Source: Caenorhabditis elegans
Lineage: Eukaryota > Nematoda > Chromadorea > Rhabditida > Rhabditidae
DNA: 64,000 bases
Direction of reading: 5' to 3'
Assembly (NCBI RefSeq): GCF_000002985.6
Contig: NC_003284.9
Location: 10,354,001-10,418,000 of the forward strand
The translations under genes and the position numbers were made by a program. The notes beneath the pieces are model-generated. The model was not told where the DNA came from and did not search any database. It saw only the letters and a list, made by a program, of their open reading frames with translations. Position 1 is the first letter of the stretch; the number at the start of each line of letters is the position of its first letter. Below are positions 22,601-35,500 of the stretch, piece by piece.

Positions 22601-23610
22601 TGTTTGATTACTATCAGCAAATCGTAAATATTCGTCAATATTTGGAATATCTGTGTGATAGAATTTGGTGAGCACTGATTCAACATCTTCCCTTTGCGCT
22701 GAACCTATCACCAAAGAAATATCGTTAAGAGCTTTGAAGAAGACATTTGGCCAGAAGAATCCACTGTAAAATATTCATATTTTTAAAGAGACATTTTTCT
22801 GACTACTTCTCTACTCTTTTCTACCGCCTTTTTTTAAAGCATATTTTAGTTCCAAGCAAACGGTTTTGTATTTTTTTTTAAGTTCTTGTGATAATAATGT
22901 TCACCATCACAAATCGTTTTCTTTTTTAAAATATTGCAATCATATTCGTCATCCTATCCTACGCGTTTAACATTCTTTTCATTTTTTCGCATCACACAAC
23001 AACAACAACAGTTAAAAGTCACAAGAAAAAACGAACTCTGTTTTGTTCTTTTTTTCGTTAACGTTTTTGCAAGAGTTTATTTAAAAGGAATAGAAAAGAA
23101 AACGAAATATGATACTTCTCCTCTGCTCTTCAGGACTCATTTTCCCATGACAAAACCAAACGACGGCTATTTGTCAAAAGTAATGATGGAAAATCACTCT
23201 CACCTCAAGAAGCAGATGCACGTGTCGGTTCTTGGTGTATAACGGCAAAATCCAAACGAGAATTTGGAGTTCGAATCGGTTAGAACAAAACTGAATAATT
23301 GCACTGCGTCGACTTCTACTCTGAAATATTATAAAAACATTTTAATTCCATACCAATTTAGTTTTTTTTTAACAATTACGTACTCTCGTAGTTGACATGG
23401 AAATGCAAACTGTTGAACACTTTTCACAATAGCTGGATCGTGGAAATCGTCGGGATACTGGAGTCTTAAAATAGCAAGCTTTTCGCCAGGTTTCGGGGCA
23501 TCAAGTTCGCAGAAGACGTCGTACAGGGTGGCCACGTCAGCTCTGAAAATATATTCTAAAAATGGATTGAACATTTCACAACAATCTCACCTGTATCTTC
23601 CATAGGTCAT
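19602..23610 (-). CDS. rme-4: Connecdenn-type DENN protein (Rab35 exchange factor), RME-4
   Basis: Twelve exons from 23610-23591 through 23542-23384, 23320-23204, 22763-22595, 22551-22322, 21900-21798, 21752-21417, 21365-21270, 21015-20962, 20914-20786, 20737-20571 to 20007-19602; 661 residues. The N-terminal two thirds is a tripartite DENN module like DENND1: uDENN (DVFCELDAPKPGEKL, FGFCRYTPRTDTCI), DENN core (LLKERRILFTGRKV, MLLYPMCWQSVFITILPESL, APMPYLIGVPK) and dDENN (LTSPFDDVAAMP, LRAMVMLFGDY). In this family the module activates Rab35. The C-terminus is proline-rich with an FADPF motif and ends WETFE, both of the kind that binds the AP-2 alpha ear, fitting a role in endocytic recycling of yolk receptors. 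An in-frame open stretch upstream of the ATG (to an acceptor at 23663) could extend the N-terminus. One acceptor, at exon 7, ends in TTAAG. The symbol rests on family match and map order. Confidence 0.88.
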
Positions 23611-25933
23611 ATGTGAAAAATTAAAGCCAATTGGGAGATGGAACCAACGGCAGAGAAGAGATCTAGAGATCGAAGACAATTGTTAAATTGAATTGAAGGT
23701 TAGCTTCAGCCACCCAACTGGGAACAAACGGACTGAAAACTGCTGGGCGGCGACAGCAGGAAACACTTGCAATATTACAATAAAAAGAACGGAAAACGAA
23801 AACTGCGTTAAAAGAAGACTGCTGGCGCGTTTCTCTTTGTGAATTCAGCTGACACGCGACTGAACGACAAAAAGAGGAGGGCGAGGAGAGACTACAGCAA
23901 TAGAAGAGAAGGAAAAGAAACATGGAAAAAATGAAGAGCGAACAAGGCGTGAGAATGAATGGGATAAAATTAGTGACATAAATTTAGAAATAGAGGATGG
24001 AGTAAAGAAGAAAAATGGGTGCTGCCACCAAAAGCATCACATAAGAATCAAGAAATGTTACTATTCAGACTACTGGGTAACAATACCAAGAAAAAAAGAA
24101 ACATGTGTCTTTTTTTTTAGTATCGCGCAGTCCTGTGACGGATGAGGAAAATAGAGCTGTCAAATGGAATGAGAAATGGGCTGTTGAAAAGGAGAAAACA
24201 GAATACTGAATTTCGTTGTGTTTTTCAGAATTTGATAACATACAGAGTTTAACTGTAGGCTACTTTGTGTATTTTAAATTACATATTTTTAGGGGTTTCA
24301 AGTTAAAAAGCGGATTTGTAGATTTTTGTTTTTTTGTTTTTTTGTTCGTTTTGTTCAAATTTTTGATCAAATTTTCGTTAGTTTTGAATATTATATCAAA
24401 CTGCTAAACTTGGAAACATTGAAGTTCAAAAAAAATGGGAACATAAAATTTATTGGTTAAAGAAACAAATACTTTTGACTCAATAAAAGTATTTTCTTAA
24501 ATAAATTCCGCTACCTATCTATTTTAAAACAATAAGGCTTTCAAACATGTTTTGCTTGCTTTTCTCATTGTTGATATTTTCTATGTTAACGTTACATAAA
24601 TTTGACGGTCCTAATGAGCAATCTTTTTTTCATAAATGCCAGAAAACTTAACTTCCAAAAGCCGAACTCTATCTGCAAAAACTGAACAGTTTGTTGTCAT
24701 CTAATGTTTTTTTTCTGGAAGAAAAAGAGTCTAGTCACTGATAGGAATGAAAAGACGCAGAGAATGTGCATGCACAGTTTGTAGAGGGATAAGACTGCAA
24801 TCTATTTCTGACATTGCAAGCGAGAGAACGTTGTGCTCATATAATAAGAGAGAAATAGCCCATCTAAGCGATTTGTACGAGAAAAAAGTGAAGAAGTTTA
24901 AGAAACATGGACATATGATTTTGAATGTCTATGCAAAAAACGACTTATCAAGTCAAATTTATTGTAAAATTTACTTTTCAAATTAAAAGAAAAATAACCT
25001 AGAAAACTACAAAAATGCGAATTAAAAAAGTTCACTTCAAATCGGGACGAGTTTATGTAGTGCGTATTTCCCGCCGTCAGGTGGGGACACTGTGCAATGA
25101 AAAGAGGAGGAAAGATAGACGAAATGAATAAACACAGTGACGAATCGATAAATGCTACGAGAGTCTGAATGGTCTTGTTACGACAATAGAACGCCTTGCT
25201 CACCCTTTCCTTCTTCAAATGACATCTATAGTACCTGCTGAGAAGACTTACCACCGGCTTGTGTTCCACGTTCTGTTTGTTACTCACAATTGCTAAGCAA
25301 CATGATGCTTTGTCTTGGAAATGGGACCGTGAGAGCTGTCCCTGGAAACCAGAAATTCAGGAGTAGTAGTGGAAAGTTGAATAGTTTTTTTTAGTGTGGG
25401 GTACGAAATACAAAATACAATTTCAAGTTTCCAAAAATTCAAAAATAAGAGAATACTGGTTAAAATGTATAAGTCCCAAACTACAATTTCACTACAAACC
25501 GAATAATTAGATTTTCGTGCAATGAATAAACACAAAAATTGTGGTGATATTTCCTTGTTAAAAACAAAATTAATTTGAAAATGTTTCTTCATATGAGTAA
25601 GACAAAAATTGGTGTAAAGATAACAGTAAAAACTCACCAAGGATAATTCTCTCCAATTAATGTGCAATGAAAAATAAAACTTTTTGATTGTTAAAAAAGA
25701 AATAAAAATGTTTATTCGGTCAAATAAATTAAAGTAAAATAGAAGGTGAATCAATTAATGAAGTTCAAAAGGAGAAAGCATTTTGCCAATAATTTAAGAA
25801 ATTATTTATATGACACAAATAGGTTGTTCAGAAAGTGTGTCTGCAGAGGGAAAAGTTATAAAATGTGTGATTAAGAGAATGTCAGAAACGTCTGCTTATC
25901 AAAAAGTTATGGAAATGTCAATAAATTTTGATG
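23611..25933. other. 5' region of rme-4 and 3' flank of dyf-6
   Basis: No separate gene is supported. An acceptor (CTAG, ending at 23663) and a strong donor (GTGAGT, complement of 25282-25287) could define a 5' non-coding exon of rme-4 near 25288-25330. Toward 25933 lies the 3' untranslated region of dyf-6, with a minus-strand AATAAA at 25711-25716. The open frames around 24747-24986 (+) and 24898-25754 (-) have no homology I recognise. Confidence 0.4.
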
Positions 25934-28900
25934 TTAAAGTTCCAATCTGTCCATTGTTTCTCCGGTTTCTCCTCCGAGATTGTTGTTTTGTGCGAGATTG
26001 CGAAAATGCTGTGAGTTATTAAATTCATTGAGCAGCGAAAACATCAAATGGAGAGCTTCAATGCGACTTTTCCCCACAGGAATGTCGACGATATTAAGAC
26101 AAATTTCCACATACTTTTCCAATGAAACATCCAGTTCGGCCGATGGTATCTGTCGGATTCAACGTTTTACGTTACAACAAAGCATTGAGACAAACCTTTG
26201 TCGTTTTCAAAACTTCTTCAAGTTTTTGTGGCCATTCTTGCATCAATGTTTCTACATCTGGCAGTTGAGTTCTGTAGTGAACTGTTTGGGCAGGCTTGCT
26301 TTTATGAAATTCCTAGAAATTAACATTTTTTAAAAGATGTCTTGACACTTTTAAAACAAACTTTAATATCAGAAATCCATTTCTTTATTTCATCTGGATT
26401 CTCATCAGCTCTTTCTAAAAGCTTCACTGGAACATCGTCATCGAGAATTGCCGCATCTTTAGTAGCATTTCGAATCTGCATATCGACAATTGTGGCGTCG
26501 CTCTGGTTGCTGGGTGGCTCGTCAATCTGCGTGAGCCCCACATTATCGTCAATCTAAAATTCTTGGTTATATAAACATGTTTGCGTGAGCTATGAATTCC
26601 GGACATACCTCGTCTGGCCTTGGCACTTTGATGAATAGGTCGACATCGCCCATTGCTGGGATGTATTCGATAGTGAATGGGCGTAATTGCGGGCGCAACT
26701 CTACTTCTTGTGTTTTATACGCGTCGATATAAGTCAGAATCGCAATTTCGTCTTCGGTGTAGTCTGAAAGCAGACTTCAGATAGAATACAATTATTGGTC
26801 AAAAATGATAAATCTATAAGTATTTTCCCGAAGAAACGGATTCAAATGTTGTTTGATTGCTTTTTTTGAGATTAAAAAGTTTCCACAAACATGATACAAT
26901 GCGTCGCGAAATATATACAAAATATGTTCTTTTTTAAATGTTATCTTATTATGCTTCACTTGTTAAATTGAGAAAGTCGTGTACACTCAAAAGTATCTTC
27001 TTGAAATGTTTTGAAAACTACTCACTATCAGAAAATAAAATGTATGTTAGTTTAAACTAAAGAATACGATAAAAAAAGTTATTTTTCGGATAAATTTCTT
27101 GAAAAACAAGTAAAATGAAAATAATTTGTTCCAGAGTATGACCTATGTCTATGTTTTTGTGGATATTAATTAATTATCAGAGGTCTCTGTAGACTTTATG
27201 CGAAATATATATGTTGTGGAATGTTTTCCGTGTGTAGCCTTACCGTCATCCTCATCGTCGTCATCATCATCATCGTCGTTGCTGCTGTCGTCCTCCAGGC
27301 GGCTTGCTCTGCGAATCAAATTTTGAAGGGGGTCAGATATTTTTCTCATTATCAATTCGTTCATAGATTCTTGCCTCATATCTGCAATTTTATTTTGAAT
27401 GTCAAGAAGTGTTGCACGAGACTGACTCGATCCAGCTGAAGCCCTAGGTGGCGGCGTCTTGGGACCTTCATCGGCGCTAGTGTAGGCGGGTGGAGATCCC
27501 ATTGGTGGTGGCTGCACTAAAAGCATAAACAGTGAAAAATTGATTATAAGTAAAATACAATGAACTTTCTTTTTATAGCTTTTTTTAAATTCAGGTTTTC
27601 ATAGAGCATATTAGGTCATTGAGTATGTTATAAAGATACGCGATTTTGTAAGAATTTATAATGCAATTATGTGATACTTTAAACCCGCCGAAAGTTTTTT
27701 CAAAAACACTAATTTAACAATTTTCTAATATATTCACAGTCGTTTTCCAATTTTTGTTACTATTCAATTCCAATGCCTGTATGATTTTTCAAATGAATTA
27801 CATACAAGTTTAGTTTTAGGAAAAAACCAGCAATTAGAATATTTGAATATTAAAGAAACATGCGCAGAATCTTAACTTTTGTTGATTCGTTTACAAAAAA
27901 ATGATTAAGAAAAACATTGGAGGCCTATGAAATTCAAAAACAGTTATTATTACTTAATCCAAGATTCACATTAGGATGTGATTCGTTTTCTTTTTATCTT
28001 GAAACAAAATTTTGTTGGTTCCGAATTTAATATCCAAAAACAACATCTAAAAATTGAGAAAACATTTTTTGCAAAGTTGCTACATGTTTAGACTTGGCTA
28101 GGAAACATATAAATAAAATGTCTGAGACTCATAACCTTTTAGGTTATAAATTTAAGATTATAGAAAAACTTTAAAAAAGCCTAATCAATTCAAAGCTCAT
28201 TGATCGAACTGATAATTTAATCAGCAAAAGAAACAATGGAGGCACTCTATACGCATGAGTATCTCATAAGCATAAGTGATTATCATTTGTTTCACGCTCT
28301 TTGTTGTCAAAATGTTAACAGACAAAAACAAAAAAGGATCACATTTTTGTAACGTTGGACTGCATTCAATGTACAGGATTGAAAAAAAACCGAATCAACT
28401 CAAACGTTTGCTCCCACGAAGAGTGAACATTCTATATTTTATCCAATTTTTTCGCTGAATCATTGCTATTATTTGAATGCGATCTTACTGAAAATTACCG
28501 TCCAATTTTTTAAAAACTGAGTTGGCTTAGTTTTTTTTTGTTTTCTCTTCACTGGAAACAACTTAAAAATTGAGTGGTAAAACTTTAACAACTTTAAGAT
28601 TTAAGAAAAAAAAAAGAAATCATTTCGCATGAGAAGATTTATTTTCTAGAAGCGTGTGCACCAGGGGTGAGCGGCTAATCGTTTTTCGGCTAACGGCTAA
28701 TTCGGCTTAAGCCGGTTTTCATAATTTTTGGCTAACGGCTAATTCGGCCAATTGGGAAAAAAGTCGGCTAACGGCTAACTCGGCTAAAATTAGCCGAGTT
28801 TGCCGGTCGGCTGAAATTCGGCTAATTCGGCTAACTTTATCAGTTTTAGATTTTTTTTGTTGATTCAGCAAGTTTTGCACTAATTTGGGTTATCAAGTAA

Positions 28901-31900
28901 GTAACAACAATTAATTTGGTAACAGAAACAAAAAACACACTGAAAGCAATTAAACCACAAAAATTTGTTTGCAAACATTGCAATCGTGCTCCATTGTGTT
29001 AGCCGAATTAGCCAAACGGATAATGCGGCTAATTCGGCTAATGTCTGCTAAATTGAAACTCGGCTAACGGCTAATTCGGCTAATATTAGCCGAATTAACC
29101 GAATTAGCCTGTCAACTAATTCGGCTAATTCGGCTATTAGCCGCCCACCCTTGGTGTGCACAAAGTCTTTGACTTTATAAACTACGGGAGCAATGTTAAT
29201 TTTTTTTATTGAGGTACATTTTGATCCGGTAGAATTACTGAGTTTCAGTAACCTATTAGCTATAAATATATAATTAAACCGTCAGAAAAATGCGAACATA
29301 AACGAAGTAACATGAAAAAAAAAACCGAGAAAAAACTCAATTACAAATTAACTTCAAGCCGTTGGGATGCACACAATTAGACAAAGTTAGAAACATACAA
29401 CATTTCTATGTTTTTTTCAAAACCTCAACTTTTCATAAAATCTGTTTGGAATCTGAGAAGCCTAATTAAGTAGTTTGGTATTTTGTGCCCGTTTTCACAC
29501 ATTTTAAAATCATACCTTGTGGATCAGCCAAATCATTGAACTCTTCTTCGAACTCTCCGTTTGCCGCCATTGGATTTTCCAATGCCTGAAAGGTTATTAG
29601 TGGAAGCAAAAACAAATTTACCCAGTTTTCCAGTAATACAAAAAATTAGTATAGGAACATTTAGAATAAATGAGGAAATAGTAGCTCCTATCAGCAAGGT
29701 TTTCCTGAGGTTTTTCCTCTCACTTTCAAGCTCTATATTCTCAAAACTTTGTTTTGCGCTTAGAAACACGCCCGAACACACACAGACACACAGACGCGCT
29801 CACTAATATTTCATCTACCTAGCCACGAATATCAACGCTTTTTCAAGCTCATCTGTTCACATTTATCATACTATGAGCGGAAATTAGATGGTAGTGAATA
29901 CGTGAATGCGAAAACAAAATATGAAGCTGTTCACAAGCCGATTATTATACGAAATGCAAAGGGAGTATTGGAAAACATTGAGAATGAAGTTTCAAAATTT
30001 TTGCTGTTAAGATTTCATGCCTCAAAGAGTAATTTCAGTTTGTGATACAATGTTCTGTCTAGAACTTAGCGGAGGATGTTAAGATTTATGTGTAATGGTG
30101 ACGGATCAACAAGCAAAGCAAAGTTATATCACCAAGTTGGTACAATGAAAACCTTGCAAGTAAACGTTTGTCGTCTGAAATAAAAAAAAATCAGAAAAAC
30201 TTTTTTTTTATTTGAGACGCATGTAAGTTTCTTGGAAAAAAAATAAAAGTGCATTTTATTCAAAGCCGTAGTTTCTGAAATTGAAGGAAGTTTTGATATA
30301 AATCGGCAGCTGAAAGCTTGAACTCTAGATAAGTTAAAACGTCACACAAAAGAAAAATAATTGAAAATGTTTGAATCAATAAGAGACATTCTCATTTTCT
30401 GACGCTATTGACATAGCAAAGGTAGACAATCAACAAACGAAACATTTTGTAGCAATGCCCAGAATATGCAATTTTTAGGGTTTTCGTTATTGGAAACTCA
30501 GTTTGTCAAAAGGTACCAAATATAACGTATTTAACGATTTTTCACTGTTTCAGAGAAATACGCAGCTTTAATACTGCGTACAATACAATGCATATGTTGA
30601 CTACTCCTTGAAATTTTGCATCTTGGAGTTGCATTAGTTTGTTTTGAAAAATTTTGTAAAGTTGATCATAAAATTGAAAAGATATTTGGAGTGACATTAC
30701 GAGTGTTCGTAAAAGTTTACTTCACCTTTGAAAACACTGATATGGAAATCAAATATCATGACACTCCAGTTTTCAAAATTCGTATGATATTTCTTACTAT
30801 TAGATCCAAGGATATTTGAGTGTACATAGATGCTTGGAAGCTTAATCTTTTCATTTTTATCATGAAAATCAGTTATCAATAATTGTTTTTGTTCAGTAAT
30901 GTATAAATAACTAATTTGCTCTTGGAAAGGAAAAACTTTTAAGGAAAAAGTTTTCAGATTTTTCAACATGTACGTAGCTTTGGTATTTTGGTAAATTGCC
31001 AAAAATTGTTATATTGAAGAATTTATGAAAGATTTCAAACAATTCTACAGGTTCATCTAAAATGTTCAAGTACAAACAATTGAGTTTTTGGTCAACTTCG
31101 AAATTTATGATAAGTGAACATTAAGTTTTCAACATTTTCCGACTGCACAAAAAACATTTAAAAAAAGGAAAAACTTTACTATGATATTTGGTCATTATAG
31201 CAACAAATGAGTGGTTTTAAACAATTTCTCCATTGACGATACTGTGCATTTATGAAAATCAGTATTACTAATCCGTCTCCAAATTATCCATTGCTAAAAA
31301 AATGTTACAAGCCAAATCTAAAGAATCAAAACGACAATTTTCAAATTATTTTCAATTTGATTTCAATTTGATTAAATTCTACTCAAACTCAATAGTGTCG
31401 TCATTGAATGCAATGGAAAATGTTCATTCAAGCTGTTGTGGATATTCACCATGGGGACGAGGACAAAGACGGCTTAAGCTAAAGACCCGCTCTCTTGCAC
31501 CGACCACTGTGCTTTTATTTCTGATTTATGAAAGCTTCAATGAATAGAGTCACCTGAATATAACGAAGACTTTCGGGTGATGGAGTTCGAAAATGCTTGT
31601 TACGCCCGTCTTCTTCTTCATCATGACGCCCACTAAATCGAACTGATCCTAAATTACAACATTTTAACAGTTCCGAATAAAAAAATTACAATACTTCTTC
31701 GTTCCATGTTTGGTTGAGCTTCTCCTGCTGGTAGTTCAATATCGTTGACGTCAATCACTTCTTGCGGTTCCGAATCTTCTGGATGTTGTTGAGTAGATGT
31801 CTGATGACTCAGTTGAATGCGGCGTAAGGGAATATCGTCGTCGCTTTCGTTTTTCGGCGAAGCAACCACTTCTTCGTTGTAGTAGATACCCTGAGAACGA

Positions 31901-32458
31901 AAATTTTCTGCTCAAATCTTATTTCTCTGGCAATCCAATTGAGTTAGCTGGCAAACCCGTTTTGTTTCTCAAGCAATCCACGTCGATTGTCTTCAGTTTT
32001 CTCGGTTGCTATAGAAACTCCAAGACGCGCAAAAGAAGAAAATGTCAATTTTTGTTGTTTTTTTTTAAACAAAAAACAAAACATTGAACAAAACAAGTTT
32101 TAATCGATCATAATTGAGTGCATATTGAATCTCGACATTTAAAAGTAAACTTAAGAGTTTTTTGTCTTTTTGAGCGGATTATTGCGAAATAATTCGTCAC
32201 GTGTGGATAATTACAGAGATCGGGAAGCGTGTTATGTTTTGATGAAACGTTTTTTACATGTTTTGATGTTTCAAAATGGTTTTAAAAAATTATTGTAACC
32301 ATTTTACTCACCTGATCTTCCTCTAGAGCCCTTATTTGGCTCTGCTCATCTTCTGAAGATTCATCGCTGATTGGATTCCCAAGCTGCCCCGGTTCTGATT
32401 TTACTGGCAACGATGACTTTTCATTTATGATCATTGGTGCCGTGGTTTCTGATGACAT
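25934..32458 (-). CDS. dyf-6: Intraflagellar transport protein IFT46 homologue, DYF-6
   Basis: Nine exons: 32458-32312, 31890-31695, 31648-31554, 29585-29516, 27516-27244, 26763-26609, 26553-26362, 26312-26196, 26149-25934; 486 residues from MSSETTAPM. A second in-frame ATG three codons upstream is also possible. The N-terminal half is acidic and disordered (ESSEDEQ, an SNDDDDDDDDEDD run). The C-terminal half is the IFT46 core: LRPFTIEYIPAMGDVDLFIK, VPRPDE, GLTQIDEPPSNQSD, KPAQTVHYRTQLPDVETLM, DIPVGKSRIEALHLMFSLLN, NSQHFRNLA. IFT46 is a subunit of the IFT-B train and is needed to build sensory cilia. The first coding exon starts at an acceptor at 32495 with a 36-base leader, consistent with trans-splicing, and an X-box lies about 85 bases before the ATG. 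Two introns of about 2 kb interrupt an otherwise compact gene; one carries a hAT MITE. Confidence 0.95.
28662..29153. mobile_element. hAT-type MITE, 492 bp, inside a dyf-6 intron
   Basis: The left end reads CAGGGGTGAGCGGCTAAT and the right end, reverse-complemented, CAAGGGTGGGCGGCTAAT: terminal inverted repeats with the CAGGGGTG start typical of hAT elements. The element is flanked by a perfect 8-base target duplication, GTGTGCAC (28654-28661 and 29154-29161), the hAT hallmark. The interior is filled with GGCTAATTCGGCTAA-like words in both orientations around an AT-rich core. There is no transposase, so it is non-autonomous. It lies in the intron between 27517 and 29515 of dyf-6 and is removed by splicing. 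Confidence 0.93.
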
Positions 32459-32542
32459 AGTTAACATGAAACAAATGCCGATATGTTTGGGACCCTGCAA
32501 CAAGTAATGGTGTCTTTACCCGGAAAGCGGTTTGTGTGGCAA

Positions 32543-32556
32543 GTAACCATGGAGAC
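32543..32556. promoter_or_regulatory. X-box upstream of dyf-6 (DAF-19/RFX site)
   Basis: The sequence GTAACCATGGAGAC fits the 14-base ciliary X-box consensus RYYNYYWTRRNRAC at 13 of 14 positions in either orientation. It lies 84 bases before the dyf-6 ATG and about 50 bases before the presumed trans-splice acceptor, the usual place for DAF-19 sites in ciliary genes. This agrees with dyf-6 being an IFT gene expressed in ciliated neurons. Confidence 0.85.
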
Positions 32557-35500
32557 CCGGAAAGCTCATTTTCTCAAAAGTTCGTTTATGTTGGACAGGC
32601 AGGTGAAGCATAAACAACGTATTGGAGGAGAATGAAAAATAATGCAGGAAAGGAGGGATATTGGTCAAAACAAAAGAAGTTTCGTCGTTTTGTAGGGAGC
32701 ATATGAGTTTCGGAAATTGGCATTTTTCATATATATTTCTATGACAAATAGATGCAAGTATAATTCAAACTGATAAAAAAAGGGATACTTGCAATAATAT
32801 TAAGAATGTAAACATTTTTGATTCAAAACTATAACTTTAAAAACTTGCATCGTTGAAAATACACTTATATAGCTAAAATTAAAGCTAACTGCACACTCGT
32901 AAAAAATGAAGTAAAACTCTCATGCTGCGAATATCTTGATTCTAGTTAACGTATAGTGGTGCTGAGAATGCCCCCACATCCACCTGATTCGCATGGAATA
33001 CATTTGGTCTGCGTCATTTGCAGAGAGAAACGGAAGTTTATAATTAGTTCTGGTTTCGGGTATTTTGAGCCGGTCCATCTGTTCATAATATAGACAAAAA
33101 TAATTAGCCCATCTCACTTTGACGTTTTAATAAAAAAATCAACAATTACACCTGAAAATATAATATTTTAGGAAATTCAACATTTGTGAAACATTTTCAA
33201 ATCAAACATCAGAAAAAAAAAGTTCCAAAGAGTAAACGTCTAGACACAATTTGCTCGGACAGCTGAATTCCGAAAAATAAATTTTATTCATGTCAACTTC
33301 AATGTCGATTTAAATTTATACAGAAACCATACAAATATAAAAAATTTCATGGCGACATAAATATTTACAACTTTAAGACAAATGTTGAGGTTTATTTGTT
33401 TGCTTGCTTCTGATTCCCTTATGTTTAATTGCTAACAGCTTTTTGTCGATGCTGTTTCAGACACTGCTCACGCTAAGAAATGTATGTGAAAACAATGTTT
33501 GTGACGTGTGTTTGCTGATGTAATTGTTTTCCATTGATATATTTCCAAACATATCTGTTATATTCAATGACTAGAACATATTTCACATCAAATGTTCAAC
33601 TAATCGGTTCTGCTTCAAAAACCAGTCAGAGACTACGTATTCGTCTATTCAATGACGACATCAAAAAATAAAATAAAAACTAATCAAATTAAACATAGGT
33701 TTTTAGAATACGAAATTTGTTAATTTAATAAAAGCGGTTGAAACAAAATGAAATCAAAATATCATACTAAAGTAAACGTGAAATACATTTTGACTCTTCC
33801 GGCGTTGGAATTGGTATTTTTTTAACTTAAAAACTTAAAATCGACACATTTTTGCATAACTCAGATTATTTCATTTAAAGGTGGACTACTGCAAATGGGT
33901 GAATGATTGAAACAACAATGCAATGCTAAAATGACCAAATATCATAATAAAATTTTTTTAAACTTTGGAAATTTTTCCGATACAAATAGTGGTGAAAACT
34001 CAATTTTTTCGGGAATCGGCAATCAAACTAAATATTTTCTCCTTGTTTTACGTCCTACCGTTTGTATTTTTGTTTTTAATATTTGTTCTCCAACATTATG
34101 TTGAGCTCATATGAATGAGTTTCATTTATTTCTCCACTGGCCATACTCCACCTTTGAAAAAATGCGTGCTTACAACGATAATTCGCATGTAATTTAGTTT
34201 AAATTAGATGTTATATATGTTGATGTACGAATACTATCATAATAACTTGAAAACATCTTTATTAAACAATACTAGACCATTGTAATTTCACACGCATTCA
34301 TTTCCTGTTCGTTGTTTCAATTCATTATTAACGAAAAGGGGCGAATTCCGAAAGAATAAAGAATCACAATTGCATCTGCAATGAAGTCCGTATGTTTTTC
34401 GTAGACTGGATCCAGATCTCAAGATATTTCAAATGCGATCCGGGATGTGGAGTCTAGCCGAAAAAGCAAACATATTTCGTCGACAGCAGCACAAAAAAAA
34501 ACAAATCAGTATTGTGTTGCAGAGATCTTGTAAGAAAAGAGGTGAAGAAAGTTCAAAAATGCTAGTTTCTCAAGCTTTTCCCGTTCCTCCCCCGCTCACT
34601 TTCCCAGCCTTCGGACAAAATGTATGGTCTCGTATTTCACGTACACCACTTGGTTTGTGTCGTGCTCAAAATTGAGTAGAACTCGAGATGCAAATATGAA
34701 CAGTTTGGAGTAACAATTTTTGTATTTATTGATAAAATGTGTTTTAAAAGTTTATTGTTCTGTTATGCTTCACTTATTTTTTATATTTCTTCAATGTATT
34801 CACATATAATGTTATTACTTGGTCCTTTTTACGTTATCAATTGTTTGTTGAGACCGCTTTAGTGAACAATCTTTATATCCTCAAAACATTGCTTTAAATT
34901 GCCACCTTTATTTATTAAATACGCCTGCATTTAATTTTATCGTTTTTGAAACATTGCTGCCTAATGGACTGAGCCCATCGGTTTGCAATAAACGTGCTGC
35001 TCTGAACCAATATTTTTTCTCATTTCACAAACAGGTTACCGGCCAAATCTGGTCTGTAGTTTTGCATTTAACACAAGATTGTTTTTTGACTCCTTGTCCC
35101 AGTATACCTTAAAATGGATGAAAAATGAATATCAGTGTGTTGATAACTTATGGTTGAAATTAATACTTTTTTTCTTCTTCCGTGTAAAATTTTTCAGTGC
35201 ATATTTAATTTCAATTAGTCGCATTGATTTTCATAGATCAATTGTTTTATCTTATACAGTGCTATATCTGTCTGTTGGAATACTGACACATTGAGCATTT
35301 GAATACATTAGGTAAATAAAGTGAAAAGGATGAACGTTTTCACAATGTTTGGTATGTGTACATGTAGAGTTTCCTGAAATGTATGCTGAAATTTTTTACG
35401 AATCGTAGGTTTTCTGAAAACCGAAAAGGACATAATGTCATATATATTGTGAGACTGAACGTATTTTATATTTCAATAAAGTATCAACCAGGTGCGGTAA

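Noticed and set aside
24747..24986. Small plus-strand frame beginning MKRRRECACTVC
   Set aside because: A CxxC-like start is not enough; it lies in the 5' region of a minus-strand gene, and I see no promoter or conserved domain.
32920..33117. Minus-strand frame of 65 codons with cysteines in an alternative frame
   Set aside because: No flanking splice pattern or recognised family; it lies beyond the dyf-6 promoter without a partner exon.
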